DNA from: Medicago truncatula
Taxonomy: Eukaryota; Streptophyta; Magnoliopsida; Fabales; Fabaceae
Direction: 5' to 3'
DNA length: 64,000 bases
Assembly (NCBI RefSeq): GCF_003473485.1
Contig: NC_053049.1
Coordinates: 10,540,001-10,604,000 of the forward strand
How positions within the stretch are numbered: the stretch's first letter is position 1; each line of letters begins with the position of its first letter. The translations under genes were made by a program, and so were the position numbers. This document shows positions 36,683 to 48,344 of this stretch, piece by piece. The notes beneath the pieces are model-generated. The model did no database searches. It saw nothing but the letters and a program-made list of their open reading frames with translations, and was not told the DNA's origin.

Positions 36683-36843
36683 TTTTGAGATTGTGATTTG
36701 GGAAATTTTGATGAGTGTGTGTGGGTAATAAAGGTAGGGTAAGCGTGTGGGATTGAAACGACTGAGTCGGTTTTGTTAAATAGACGGTTTTGACCTTGTG
36801 TATTTGCTGAAATTTCTCTCTCTTTTTTTATTTTTATTTTCAA

Positions 36844-37665
36844 CGGTTTGGCTTATTTTTTACTTGATTCCCACGTAAAATATGGTGTACTAACATTTTC
36901 TTTTACAAAAATAAATAATATTTATTTATTTAAATTGATAGACAATAAGATTTTTTTTTTGGTGGTGAGACAATAAAGTAGATTGATTCAAGATAATCTT
37001 AAAATTGTAAAAAACAAAAGCGAGTAAGCAAAAATAATTTGAGTTTCAAGTTTTGAGTCGAGTAGGACTTGATGTATGAAAGAAGAAAAAAAAATTCAGG
37101 CTAACTTCACCACTAATATGTGACATGCTAAATGAACAAGTTACTTTCTACATCAATAATATTTCGCGCATGATTAAATTGTATATGACATCAAAATCAT
37201 GACAAAAAAATTATTTAATATTTTTTAATCTCAACGTGACTCTATAGTTGAGATGATATGCGTGGATTTAATAAGTCACATGAGTTTATGATTATGTGCC
37301 ATTGAGGAGGGATCCACGTAGAAACCCACATGTTCATTTAACATTTTGTCTCATAACGGCTGAAGTTAACTATGTGACCATTTTAACTAATTATTCTTTT
37401 TTCGAATTGTTTGCCAAAAAGAAACAAAAAAAAGAACTTGTGATCCTCTAATTAATGTTATAATGTCGTCTATTCTACTTCAAATAATGAAAAGTCTACA
37501 CCTCCTTTCATAGTATAAAGAAGCAATTAATGTTCTCTATGCCACCTGAAAAGTGTTCTAGGTCTAATGGTTTTAGTATGAGATTTTACCAACATCTTTT
37601 AAAAATTTATGAAGTATTGACATTTTTCTAAGAGTTGCCTTAATACAAATTCCTTTCAGACACCC
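36844..37665. other. Upstream flank of eIF1A, no gene
   Basis: AT-rich, with no supported frame. The eIF1A promoter should lie in its left part, but no confident TATA box was found. Confidence 0.4.
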
Positions 37666-37669
37666 TAAA

Positions 37670-38440
37670 TATGACAAACATAACGTTCATCCAGACGAAT
37701 TGTAGAAACAAGCGTGAAAATTCCAAATCAACCTGGATGCCCTTGCGTCTCATTTGTTTAAGTCAAATATTATCCAAACAACAATTTCTTGGCATCACCT
37801 ATGGGTCATAACCTAAGTTATGTGTGGAGCAGTAGTTTTAACGGAAAATTTATTGTATGTGCAGGATCTCGATGGTGCATCGGGTCAGGTGCAAACATCG
37901 CCATATTGGAGGAACCATGGCTTGTTGACGGTGGTCGCATATCTTGTGCCAATCAAGGTAGTTTTCACTTTAGAAATACAACGGTTGATAACTTGATTGA
38001 TAACACAAATAAGGCTTGGAGTCAAGAATTTTTGAGTACTTGTTTGAGTAGTTTTCACCACCCTCAATGATAAACATGAAGGTATGACAGAATGTGACAA
38101 AACTAGTATGTAAATCTTGAATAGAGTTGTCCATTTACTTAACGATTGGAACGCGGCCAATAGCATCACCACTCGGAGCCAACCCAACAGGTCGGATACA
38201 AAGAACGCCACTGCAACCGTGAACTTGAGCAATGTAGGAGCATGTTAGGTTAGTGTCTGTTATTGAATTTGGTTTGTGGTATTGAACTATAAGTGTTTTT
38301 ATAATTTTTAATTTAAAAACTTTGTTATTGAGTTTAGTCAAAGGCAACCCAATTCTCTTATTGATGTTCCAGTATGTATTGAACAATTGATTATGAATGA
38401 AATGCTATAAGTATACTTTCCTTAAAGAAATATGGATTAT
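37670..38440 (+). mobile_element. Decayed LINE fragments
   Basis: Plus-strand codons at 37765-38070 read KYYPNNNFLASPMGHN, then SRWCIGSGANIAILEEPWL, a typical segment between the reverse transcriptase and its zinc-binding domain. One base-level frameshift lies near 37758. At about 38127-38190 a WNAANS-type linker follows, and at 38370-38410 the C-terminal NEML codons. Large internal parts are missing. Confidence 0.6.
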
Positions 38441-40586
38441 TTTAATAGATCACATTATGTCTTTATGGTCTTAAGTCTTTGATAATGAGAAGATTAACTT
38501 TGAGACAAGAAATCTAACTGTGTTAGTATTTTTTGTTAGTAGAGAGAGTTGAACCGATAATCCCTTTATCACTCAAATCTGTATGTTCCTCCCTTAAACC
38601 ACCAAACCAACTTATCACTCAATTTCTAATTGTGATAATGTTTTAATACTTAAAGCACCAATTTGGAAAAGTAAAAGATGCAAGAATAAATTAAGAAAAT
38701 ACTTTAAATTTATTTAAAAATAAATAAAATAATTTTTTTTGAATAAAGTTAAGAGTGGGAATCTTATTCCTTGAGACAAATGCAAGATTCAATTTGGTTC
38801 ATGAGAAAAATATAAGAATAGTTTAGTCCTTTAGTCAAATAAATATGGACAACTTAGTTTTTATGTGAACCATCGTTGGAAAATTGTTTTTTTATGATTA
38901 TATCGTTTGCAAAATATAATTAGGTTTATGATTATAATTAAAATTAGACAATTTAGTTCTTGAAATTAAAAGCAATAAATCACTCTACAATAGAAAAGTT
39001 CTTAACTAGTTTTTCCTTCAACCAATCGTTTAATTTAAGGTTCTGCGTAGTAGTTCGGTTGATGAGTTAAGAGACGTTGAAGGCGATTTACAAAAAAAAA
39101 TATCTTTATCGATCCCTAGAATTTTTCATTTTTCATTTTTCTCGAACAATTTACTACTAATAATTAACATTTGCATTGCATGTTAACAAATCACCTATTT
39201 TAGGCTAGTTGTCTAAATAAGGGGTGATGTTTTTCGTCACTACTTGTTTTACTCTCATTTTATACATCTGTCAACTTTTCTTTTTATGCTCATTATATTT
39301 ATCCCTTTTTTCCCCATATATATATATATATACTTGCATTTTATATGAATGTAAATATGACGTGAAAATAGTATGAAACACTCGATTCCCATGAAAACGT
39401 AAACCTTGTCTCATGTATATCACCAAATAAGCATGGTGGCATTTGTGCACAAATTACCTCTATCATGCTATCCTTGTGTTTCTCTAGAAAAGATATTAAA
39501 GTGACGTGACTTTGTAAATTAATGTACACCATGCCTTTGATCGTGTGTGAATTGGATTCCACATCCTTCCTTGGTTCTTTTAAGAATTAGAATAGAATAC
39601 GATTCACCAAATCTCGTGTGTTTTAAATACGAGATTAGAAATTCAACCGTGAGACCTTTGAGTAAGTGTTCAATTGATTTAATCTTTTCACCAAATCTCA
39701 ACATTTTCATGTCTCCACTCATTGTTAAATTTTAATTAAAAATTTAATTATTAGACGGTGCATGTGATTGTGAATGTATTCATCTATTGTTAGACACTAT
39801 AAGATCAATCAACAATAGTTGGGTCTAACAGAAAAACTGAACTCCTACAACATGATGAATCAATATTTAAATTTCGACTGAGAGATGTCTATATTTAATA
39901 TCTAACACTTTAAAAATCGGTATGAGTCTCTTAAATTAACCTCTTAAATACTATGGGAAGAATATTAGAAAATCAACCTCAATTTATATTTTATATTTGT
40001 CTACGATTCAAAATAGAAACAATAAGTACAGGCAGAAATATTGTAATTAGAACTAAAGATAAAGATAAAAAAAATCTCAAGCCAAACAAGTGAGTTTCTT
40101 ACAACACCCATATCAAAACAAATTGATTATGTCCTTCAGTGCCTTTAGGCATGTTTTGTCCAATCTTGTGCCATATTATGCACATGAGCGACATTAAACC
40201 AAGCCTGCAAAAGAACAACTTTTGGGCTGATCACAAAAATGGAAGGCAAGTTCAGGAAACCTAGATAACTGATAACTCCATGCATAATCTAGATAATAAA
40301 ACCATGGTCCTCCTAACTATCCTTTCGATTTCATGCAACAGTAGACACCTAATGCACATGGTCTAGATAGATATTGAACACTACTACAGAAAGTTAACTT
40401 ACAGAACAGTATTAGAAAAGGTTAACTAACACAACAATATCACAGAAGGTTAATTGACAGAACAAAAGCCCCAAAAGAAGAAGACATTGACAGAACAATA
40501 TTACAACAGATGAGTATTCGACATCTAAAACAGGTCAGAGATACCAACTGCAATAAAAAGATTACAAATTGGAATCCGCATGTGTG
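38441..40586. other. Intergenic and probable POB1-like 3'UTR
   Basis: No gene is recognised. A short (TA)n lies at 39317-39332. The 38700-39120 part contains 'aatttagttcttgaaatt' style phrases like worn MITE arms. About 40100-40586 is probably 3'UTR of the minus-strand BTB gene. Confidence 0.4.
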
Positions 40587-43500
40587 TCACTGTCTGATGG
40601 TGAGCTCGGCCCTTAGGTGTAGAACGCCATTAATGAAGTAAAGACAATCCTCAGCCATGAACGAAGTCCAGGGGATCGCAAACAAGTTTCTGTAGCCAAC
40701 AGCCTTGCCACCTGTGAATGTGTAATTGCCCTTGTATTTGCTAACAAACTCCTCTGTTGGTCTTGACCTTGCCGCAAATTCATAGTCCACCGTGAAGCTC
40801 ACTGATCCCTTTTCCTGCATTCCCAAAAACAGCCCAAAGCAATGGAAAGAACTTTGTTGATCCATGTTACAATGTGCTGACAGAAAAAACCCTTGTCCAC
40901 CCAAGTGAAAAGCCTGAGAATAAACCCGGCCAGATGGGAACAAATTGGAACACTCCTCCCGCTTTAGATCCAAGTATACTACACACTGCTGGCGGGGAAG
41001 TTCAAATTCAACCACCTTGACAGGACGATATTTGTATGCCCTCTCCAAGAAACGACGGCTCGAGCAAGCAGGCTCTTCAGCTGCCAGTGACCGTTGGCGA
41101 TGTGGAACCTCTGCCTTGAAAAATAGAGCCTCCAGGACAAGCTTGGATGAAACATCATGTTCAAAGTCACTACAGGTTAAGACCTTCTTAAGCTTTCGGC
41201 AGGTCATATGAGGGAAGCGGATAAATCGTGCAAGCCGCAAGCCTAGGACTTCTCGCCTTTCTTCCAGATTGCCGTACTGGTGTCTAGCCCACTTCAGCAC
41301 AAAGTCATAAACAGCATCTTCTGATGCAACCTGGAGATCATCACTAGATAATATTGCCTCTACTCCGGCTAGGGGCAAGTTCATAACCTCTTCCTGGAAC
41401 CTGGTCATATACATGATGTATAATTATTAGCATTTAGCATTAAAAAAGAAATATGATATTCAGATGAAGCCAATGAAGAACTACAAAAGAAACATGTGTT
41501 TTTTTTCTAAAGAATAGAAATTTAGAATCAATAAGGTAAAAGAGAATTAGATGTTTCCTGAAAGACTTTTTGTCATGGAATCCAACAATAGAGTTCTCTA
41601 AAATGTGTATAACTATGAAGTTGACTATTCAAAAGTAACAGCCGTCCACAAAAAGAAAGAGTTCCAACAATACATACACAAATACGCAGTTTAATAAATG
41701 TTTTGCCCCCCCCCCCCCCCCACACACACACACACACACACCTCTCTAGTCCCTGACAAGTCAATAGAAAGAACTTCTTAAAAGAGAAAAGATAGTACTG
41801 TATAGGAATAGCTAGAAGAGAAAAAACATATTAGAGTTTGCAGTGCTTGAATCTAAGCTAATGCAATTCAAATTAAATAAAAAAACAAACACTTGCTTGG
41901 TTATATCCTTGTATCGGCTAGCAAGATACTGCTTTGCCGCATCAGTTAGTGGTTGAACTGCATCAGCCATTAAGACACTAGATGGCAGCTCCAGGTAAAG
42001 CAATGCAGATTCAGGTGTCATTTGCATATTTCGCAACAACCGACTACAATATCTCATGCATGAAGCAACTTCAAATTTATCGGCAGCCATCAAAACATCC
42101 AGCAAACCAGGTGCTGTCTTAATGCTCAATGTGTTACTGTACATAAAGTTTAGTAGCTCCATGAGAGCAGCTTCTTCTGTAACATGCAAAAGAAGTATAC
42201 CACGTTTAGGTGACTATTTGAGGGCAAATTAAATGATAAGGCAAAAACTATAAAAAGTTCACATCAATGTTTATACCAGAGGCATTAATTCTAAGGGTGA
42301 CATGTCTCAGTTCCGATTCCCTCATCCCATTCGAAAAAAGCTGCAAAAGGTAAATAAACACTGCTAAGAAAACATATTTTTGGCAGAACTATACAATGTA
42401 CAATATAAAGATATAGAGAACTTGGTCTACCTTATAGAAGAACGGGCTTTTAGCAGCCAAGATCGGAGAACTGATATGTAGGGTTTTAACTCTAACAACT
42501 GCAGGTTCAGAGTAATCCATGCCCAGGTTGGGTTCATCATTGTCGTTTACAGCCTCATCACCTATGTTAACATTTTCAAAATCAGACGTGTTCACATTTT
42601 CAAAATCAGACATGTCATGAACAGCCTCATCACCTAAGTCATTTACAGCCTCATCACCTAAGTCATTTACAGCCTCATCACCTAGGTTAACATTTTCAAA
42701 ATCAGACGTGTTCATAGAGTAATACTGATAGCTTCATACTCAATGAAAGAACATTTTTCCCACTTACAAGCCAAGAGAAAATATCATGCTTTCCGTAACA
42801 GAATAATTTCCTTACTAAATTATACCCTAATTTCATAAATTAATAGTGATCATCTTCAAAATCATGGTATTTCATTGAGAAAATGTAGTGTTTTGAACCC
42901 CTCCATAAAACAAGATCTTAATAAGCAGCAATGAAATGGAAGATACAAACAAAGGGGCATGAAATATACAAACAAAGGGGCATGGGGGTAGGGGAGAGAA
43001 CAAGTAAGAATATCTTAGACCTAATAATTAATAACTCAAGTATTGCGCAATTAAGATAATACCAGAAGGGGATTCTTCAACCATTGCAACAACTTCTTCC
43101 TCCTGATTTTCAGAAGCCACACAATCATCCATGTCAGGTTGGTTCCCATTCAAAATCTGCTCATCCGGCAGATCCCCAACTGCAAACAGAAGACCATATA
43201 ATATCAGGTTACAACGCTGCATGATGAGAAAATAAACAAACCAACACAAACATTTTCCAACATACACAAAAATATCACATAATACCCAAACATCCATCCA
43301 TTAAAAGAACCAAGCTTTTTTCTGCAACTTTGGACCCGGTAACAATCATTTTTAAATTTCTACTTACTTTGGACCCAGTAACAATCACTTTCAAATTTCT
43401 ACTTATGCAATACATTTTCCCAAAAATCACACCACTCTCCAGATTTATAATTACATTTGGTAGCATCCCATTAACGGAAAACACACACAAATTTGTGTTT

Positions 43501-44216
43501 TTCCCTTCCAACCCATTTTTTCCTCAAATAATCATATTTTTCCTTCACAAAAATGATTATAAATCTAGAATCATCCTATTTTCATTTTCATCACTGGGCA
43601 ACCTAGAAACCCTAACAAATAAACCCAAAATAAAATAAAAAAACAATTTTTCATCAAAATACACAAATTTATGTTTTCCCTTCTAACCCATTTATTCCTT
43701 CACACAATAATTTTTTTTCTTCCCTAAAAATCATTACAAATCTACAACCAAACCCTTTTCATTTTCATCACTAAAGAACCTAAAAGATAAACCCACAATT
43801 AAAAATAAATAAATCCATCAAAATAAACCCATAATAAAAAAATATCATTTTTTCGTCAAATTAAACAAACCCATGAGCAAAAAATTCAATTTTTCATCAA
43901 AATAAACAAACCATAATGACAAAATTAAATTTTTGAACAAAAATGAAAACCTAGATAGAACAATACCGTTTTCTTTCTTGATATCTTCACGTCTCCTCTT
44001 CCTATGCCTCGCCCAATCAGCAATAGAGGTACAATTTTCAGAATCAGGTTGAGGATCAACTGGATCGGCCATGATTTCAATCCTCAAAACCCTATCAGAA
44101 AAATTACTATCATTGAAAGCAAATCCGAAATCGGCGTCGGAGCTAGAACCACCGTGAGCCCATTCGGATTCCATCACCGTAACCGGATCAAACAGATCGG
44201 AATTCAAATCCTTCAT
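40587..44216 (-). CDS. POB1: BTB/POZ-BACK CUL3 adaptor, POB1/LRB type
   Basis: Six exons are read on the minus strand: 44216-43967, 43179-43063, 42561 (or 42681)-42431, 42340-42277, 42176-41893 and 41393-40587. The short form has 550 residues, close to Arabidopsis POB1/LRB2. The N-terminus has [16 protein letters not shown] and a basic nuclear signal RHRKRRRED. The BTB domain begins near [20 protein letters not shown] and holds [14 protein letters not shown]. The BACK domain contains LASSDDL-type and [20 protein letters not shown] sequence. The conserved C-terminal domain has [20 protein letters not shown] and [14 protein letters not shown]. Family members recruit substrates such as light-signalling proteins to CUL3 ubiquitin ligase in the nucleus. 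Exon 3 has four tandem possible acceptors, so its start is uncertain. The exon 5/6 junction (ACCAAGCAA|GT, TTCCAG|GAAGAG) gives KQEEVM where relatives have KFQEEVM. Confidence 0.92.
41706..41741. repeat. Compound C16-(CA)10 microsatellite in POB1-like intron 5
   Basis: A run of 16 C is followed by ten CA units. Both parts are perfect, so the locus is probably length-variable. Confidence 0.9.
42561..42715 (-). repeat. Tandem repeat carrying splice acceptors at POB1-like exon 3
   Basis: On the minus strand TAGGTGATGAGGCTGT occurs four times. The possible exon starts after AG are 42681, 42657, 42633 and 42561. Steps of 24, 24 and 72 bases keep one reading frame. The unit includes TCTGATTTTGAAAATGT, which itself recurs three times. 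The same phase-1 junction (TCTG|GTGATGAG) is kept at each. Confidence 0.85.
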
Positions 44217-44619
44217 GAATGAATAAATTAAAGAAAGGGATTTTTGAGACAGAGAAGAGGGAACGGAAAAAACCCTAAGATAAGGTTGGAAATTGAAACG
44301 AAGTGGGTTTAATATAGAAGATTGTGAAAAATGAAAAAACCGTTGTAATAACAAAAATTTGTTTCAATATATGTTTCAGGAAATGAAAAAATGTCTTTAA
44401 CTCTCTCTTCTAAATATATATTCTTGTAGTTTGCATTTATTTTTTCTTATGAGTTGCTTAAATATGTTTTTACTCCCTTTTTTTTTTTACTAATGTTTTT
44501 ACACTCAAAAAAATGTTTTTGCTCCTACTATGAGACTTTTTTAAAAGATTTGTTTGTCCTGTATTTTCATATTTATTAATCTTTATTTTATTTTTTGAAT
44601 GTTGCTCTTCGTCCAGCAC

Positions 44620-45925
44620 TTTCCGCTCGGGCCCTGCAGCGTTGCTTAAATTACCCCTGCGTAAGTTAAGTCAGGCAGCGTGTCTTAACTTGCGCACGTT
44701 GTATTTTGTGCGTCACTTAAGCAACGCAGCGTGAATTAACTCACGCAGCAGTTACTTAAGTCGTTTATCAGCAAAACATAGACAAAGTTCCTCAATTTTC
44801 CAACTTCTCCAAACACGAAATTTTCCCCTCCAAGTGCGATTTTCACCATTCTTGCGCCATTTAAAGCCAATTTCTCCCACAATATCAAGTAAGTGATGAT
44901 TACCCTACTTCATTGCATTTAGCTTGTAGAAATTTTAGTTTTTTTTTTTGAAGAAATATAACATTTTTAGGTTTTTATAAATTTTGCTTGCATGTTAGTT
45001 TTGATGATTGTTAGTGATGAATTAACTTAGGAATTGTTGTTTAGAAGTTGTTTAGAGTACAATGTGGTAGTTTAGGGTTTACAAATTGTTAGATTACCTG
45101 GTTGTTTAAAAATTGCACACTATGTGTTTGGTAAAATGTCTTTATGGTAATTATTTTGTTTTTTTGGATTGTAAAATATCAAATTAGTTAGCATATCGTT
45201 TGTTAATTTTGATTATAATATGTTTGACTGCATTGTGGTAGTTTACGGATTGAAATGACATTGTTGGAATTTTAGTGTTGTTGTTGAATTGTTGGAAATG
45301 ACACAATGTGCGTGTGAAAATGTATCATTGAATTTGTGTTATGCTAAATGTTGTGCATATATGTCTCGGAGGAATACGTATTAGAGACCGCCTGAGCCGC
45401 CTCAGGATAGGAGTGACAGACTTAGGGCAGGGAGGCCTGCCCCTACTGGTAGTGCACGGAGGGAGAAACAAGCAGTACGCCCTCCTATGGTTGGTCGAGG
45501 GAGAGGTGGGGGAACGAGACTTGCTAGAGTTGATGCTGCAGGGGGGTTAACGTCACAGACGGGTCCATCCCAGACGGTGCACCCGACACAGTATCAGGAG
45601 GATTATCAAAGTGTATGAACAGGAGCATGATCAGGCCTATCATTTTCAGGAGTCTCAGCCTCAGTTGTATCAGTTTGATGCGTATCAGCAGCATCGGTAT
45701 GAGGATCATCATGAGCAGCCTGGTATTGAGCAGGAGCAGCCTGATATTGAGTAGCCTCAGCAGCATGATGGTGGGGCTCGTTTTCAGGGGATGCCGAGGG
45801 TGGTGTACGAGGCCGGACCGGACGAATATGCAGGGGGGCCTTCTGAGCTGACGCTTTTACCTCACTTTGATGGACATGTGGCATGCAGAGTCTGGGTCGA
45901 TGTCGATGTAACTATAATTTAATTA
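44620..45925 (+). pseudogene. Plant mobile domain (MAIN-like) pseudogene, N-terminal part
   Basis: From ATG 45361 one frame reads SRRNTY, a stop, then RPPEPPQDRSDRLRAGRPAP. A frame change follows. The next frame is Gln/His-rich (YHFQESQPQLYQFDAYQQHR) and ends in the domain start GGPSELTLLPHFDGHVACRV (to about 45890). This order, a low-complexity head and then GGPS..LL..F..HVA, is that of plant mobile domain proteins. The 44630-44760 flank has inverted GC-rich repeats (GCGTTGCTTAA 44639-44649 and TTAAGCAACGC 44717-44727) and may be part of the carrier element. The rest of the domain is missing; a LINE fragment begins soon after. Confidence 0.6.
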
Positions 45926-45989
45926 TTATTTTTCTTATTTAATGTTAGAATTAAAATTTATGTTAGCATATATTTAATGTTTGATTTAC

Positions 45990-46840
45990 TTATTATTTAT
46001 TTAACGGTGGTGTTTGTTGTTTTTTGTTTTTGTATTTCAGTTTCGAACACCATTTTCCTAACAGGGTAATATTAAACTCTCTCAACCTACTAACACTCAT
46101 CCCTCCATACTCCTTTTTTATACACAAAGAATTCCAACCAATCCAAGTTATTTTTCTTTTATCCTCACTTCCCCCCAAAAAAAAATTATTTAACATAAAT
46201 GGAAGAGATTATACCTGAAGGAGCTTTGAAAAAGGAAAGTGCATAAACAGAAAGAGCAGTTAGGACGGACTTTAGAAGGATTAGGCGGTCACCAAAAGAA
46301 ATGAACCGACTATGCCAAGCAGACAATCTAGATTTAATTCGATTAACAACAGGTTTCCAAAATAATAATCGGCGAGGATCATCGTCAATCAGAAGGCCCA
46401 AATAGAGGAACGATACTTTACCCAATTTGTAACCCAACACAGAAGCTGCTTCAGACAACCAAGAGGCATTAATATTGACCCCTACCAGAGAGCTTTTATG
46501 ATAATTAACTTTCAGGCCAGACATAGCCTCAAACAACACGAGAATAGCTCTCAATGCATGAACATTGGCACAACTTTTCTTCCCAATGAGGAGCGTATCA
46601 TCAGCAAACTGAAGATGAGACACAGACATTGAATTAGCGCCCCCCACAGAGTACCCCATAAAAATATCTACTTCAGCCATTGTTTGGATCAAAACATTCA
46701 ACCCTTATGCTGCTAATAAAAACAAAAAGGGAGATATAGGGTCACCCTAGCAAAGACCCCGATCAAGAGAGAACTCCTCCGTCAGGCTACCATTCACCAA
46801 AACTGATGCAGTAGCGGTGCAAACACACTCTTTTATATTC
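45990..46840 (-). mobile_element. LINE reverse transcriptase fragment, minus strand
   Basis: Minus-strand codons from about 46840 down read SVLVNGSLTEEFSLDRGLC, a stop, then GDPISPFLFLLAA, and LQFADDTLLIGKKSC with the reverse transcriptase catalytic FADD. These are followed by VNYHKSSLVGVN, FLYLGLLIDDDPR and SAWHSRFISFGDRLILLKSV. Near 46186 the frame changes to NNFFLGGSEDKRKITWIGW and then GGMSVSRLREFNITLLGKW. Two stops and a frameshift kill it. The element is truncated at both ends and no target duplication was found. Confidence 0.85.
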
Positions 46841-47378
46841 TTTATTTTCATTTTAAGTGTTGGTTATTTAAATTTATATATTTTTTAATTGTCCTTTGAA
46901 GAAAATTTATGTTCTTATACATGAAGATGTGTTTGATCCGCTAAACAGTAAGTATTATACATAACAACAATCAATAAACTTTAATGGTATTGAATAATTT
47001 TTTATCTTATAAGATTTTTTATGGACAAAAGATTATTTTGGTATTCTAAACAATTTGTATGTGAGATAAAAAGTTGTATTTTGGTTTAGTGAGGAACAAG
47101 AATTTCAGTTTTTATCATGTCTTTTGCATCCGGTTTGTCATATGCCCAATAAATAGTTCTACAAATCAAACATTGTACAACTAGAGTTGTTTTGTCTTGT
47201 ACTTAATTTTTTTAGAAGATCAAACACATCATAACTCTCTAGCAATATAATAGATGGATGGATTTATTTATTTATTTTCTTCAAACACATTATTTATCTA
47301 TGTCCATAAATATTACTAATCTTTTTTTGATGTACAAAATAAACGCATTAAATTTATTGATATTTTTTTATTATATTT
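46841..47378. other. Intergenic, no gene recognised
   Basis: AT-rich DNA without a supported frame. Confidence 0.5.
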
Positions 47379-47728
47379 GAAATAGGTCAAGGTTGCGTAT
47401 AATAAAAGACAAGGGTCCATGAGTTAGCTGATAAAATTGTTAGGCAGAACGTCAAGATCATGGTTCAATTCACGTCTTATCTACTTGTGTGTGTGAGTTT
47501 CAATAATTTGTTATTTCGTCTACCTAAAAAAAACAGAGGGAAGTAAGAAATAGGTCAAGGTTGTGTATAATAAAAGACAAGGGTCCATGAGTTAGCTGAC
47601 AAAATTGTTAAAATTGTTAGGCAGAACATCAAGATCAGAGTTCAATTCACGTCTTATCTACTTGTGTGTGTGAGTTTCAATAATTATTTGCTATTTTGTC
47701 TATCTAAAAAAACAGAGGGAAGTAAGAG
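47379..47728 (+). mobile_element. tRNA-derived SINE, tandemly duplicated
   Basis: Two direct copies with a period of 168 bp start at 47379 and 47547 (GAAATAGGTCAAGGTTG(C/T)GTA). Each has an A-box-like GAGTTAGCTGA(T/C)AAAATTG and a B-box-like (G)GTTCAATTCACG (47462-47474 and about 47640-47651), a GTGTGTGTGAG stretch, and an A-rich end CTAAAAAAAACAGAGGGAAG. The second copy has a 10-base internal duplication (AAAATTGTTAAAATTGTTAG). The box spacing fits a pol III SINE. Confidence 0.65.
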
Positions 47729-47765
47729 TATTAAAGGTAAAAAGGTCAACCATTTCTAAAGTTTA

Positions 47766-48091
47766 GGTTTAAATGCACCTTTGGTCCTTCTATTTTTAAA
47801 AAGAACGAAGTTTTGGTCCCCCCATTTAACTTTTTCGGAAGTATGAATTGGGACCTTAATATCAACGACCTATTTTCTGTAAAAGAAACTTATGAGTTGA
47901 TATCTAATTTTGCAGTTGTAGCAGATTACTATCTGTATTAAGTTAGTTGGAACAATTTGGTCGTTGAAGATTTTGTTATTTGTGAGGAGATTACTTAATG
48001 ATTTGATTCCAACAAACTTTTTTGAAATGTGACATAGTTAACATTTATCTATAATGCACAAATTTTGGAAGACTAAAAGTGTATTTATGCC
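47766..48091. mobile_element. Mutator-like MITE, family member 3
   Basis: The left end is GGTTTAAATGCACCTTTGGT and then CC. The right end, as reverse complement, is GGCATAAATACACTTTTAGT and then C. A 9-bp flank TAAAGTTTA (47757-47765) is matched at eight of nine bases by TAAAATTTA (48092-48100). The 326-bp interior is worn. Confidence 0.7.
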
Positions 48092-48344
48092 TAAAATTTA
48101 CTAGCTTTTTTGAAATGTGTAAACAATCTTAAAATGAAAATTAAAAATTAAAAATTATTGTATCTCTTTCTTTGATGAAAAAAATAGTATATATATTATT
48201 AATTTCGTCAATTTGTATTAAAATAAATCTTACTATTATATTATATATATAAAGGGGTGATGAATTTTGGTTGGACTTTCTAGAGTAATGCTATATTGTA
48301 GGTCTTACTTAAAAAAAAAATAAGAAGAATTTATGTTAATATTT

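Noticed and set aside
36613..36843. N-terminal extension of eIF1A by 77 codons
   Set aside because: The extension is CT-repeat leader with simple Ser/Leu repeats. eIF1A proteins start at [10 protein letters not shown].
40979..41211. Frames on both strands over the POB1-like last exon
   Set aside because: They are shadows of a strongly conserved coding exon in another frame.
45606..45884. His/Gln/Ala-rich minus-strand frame
   Set aside because: It is the shadow of the Gln-rich plus-strand head of the mobile-domain pseudogene.
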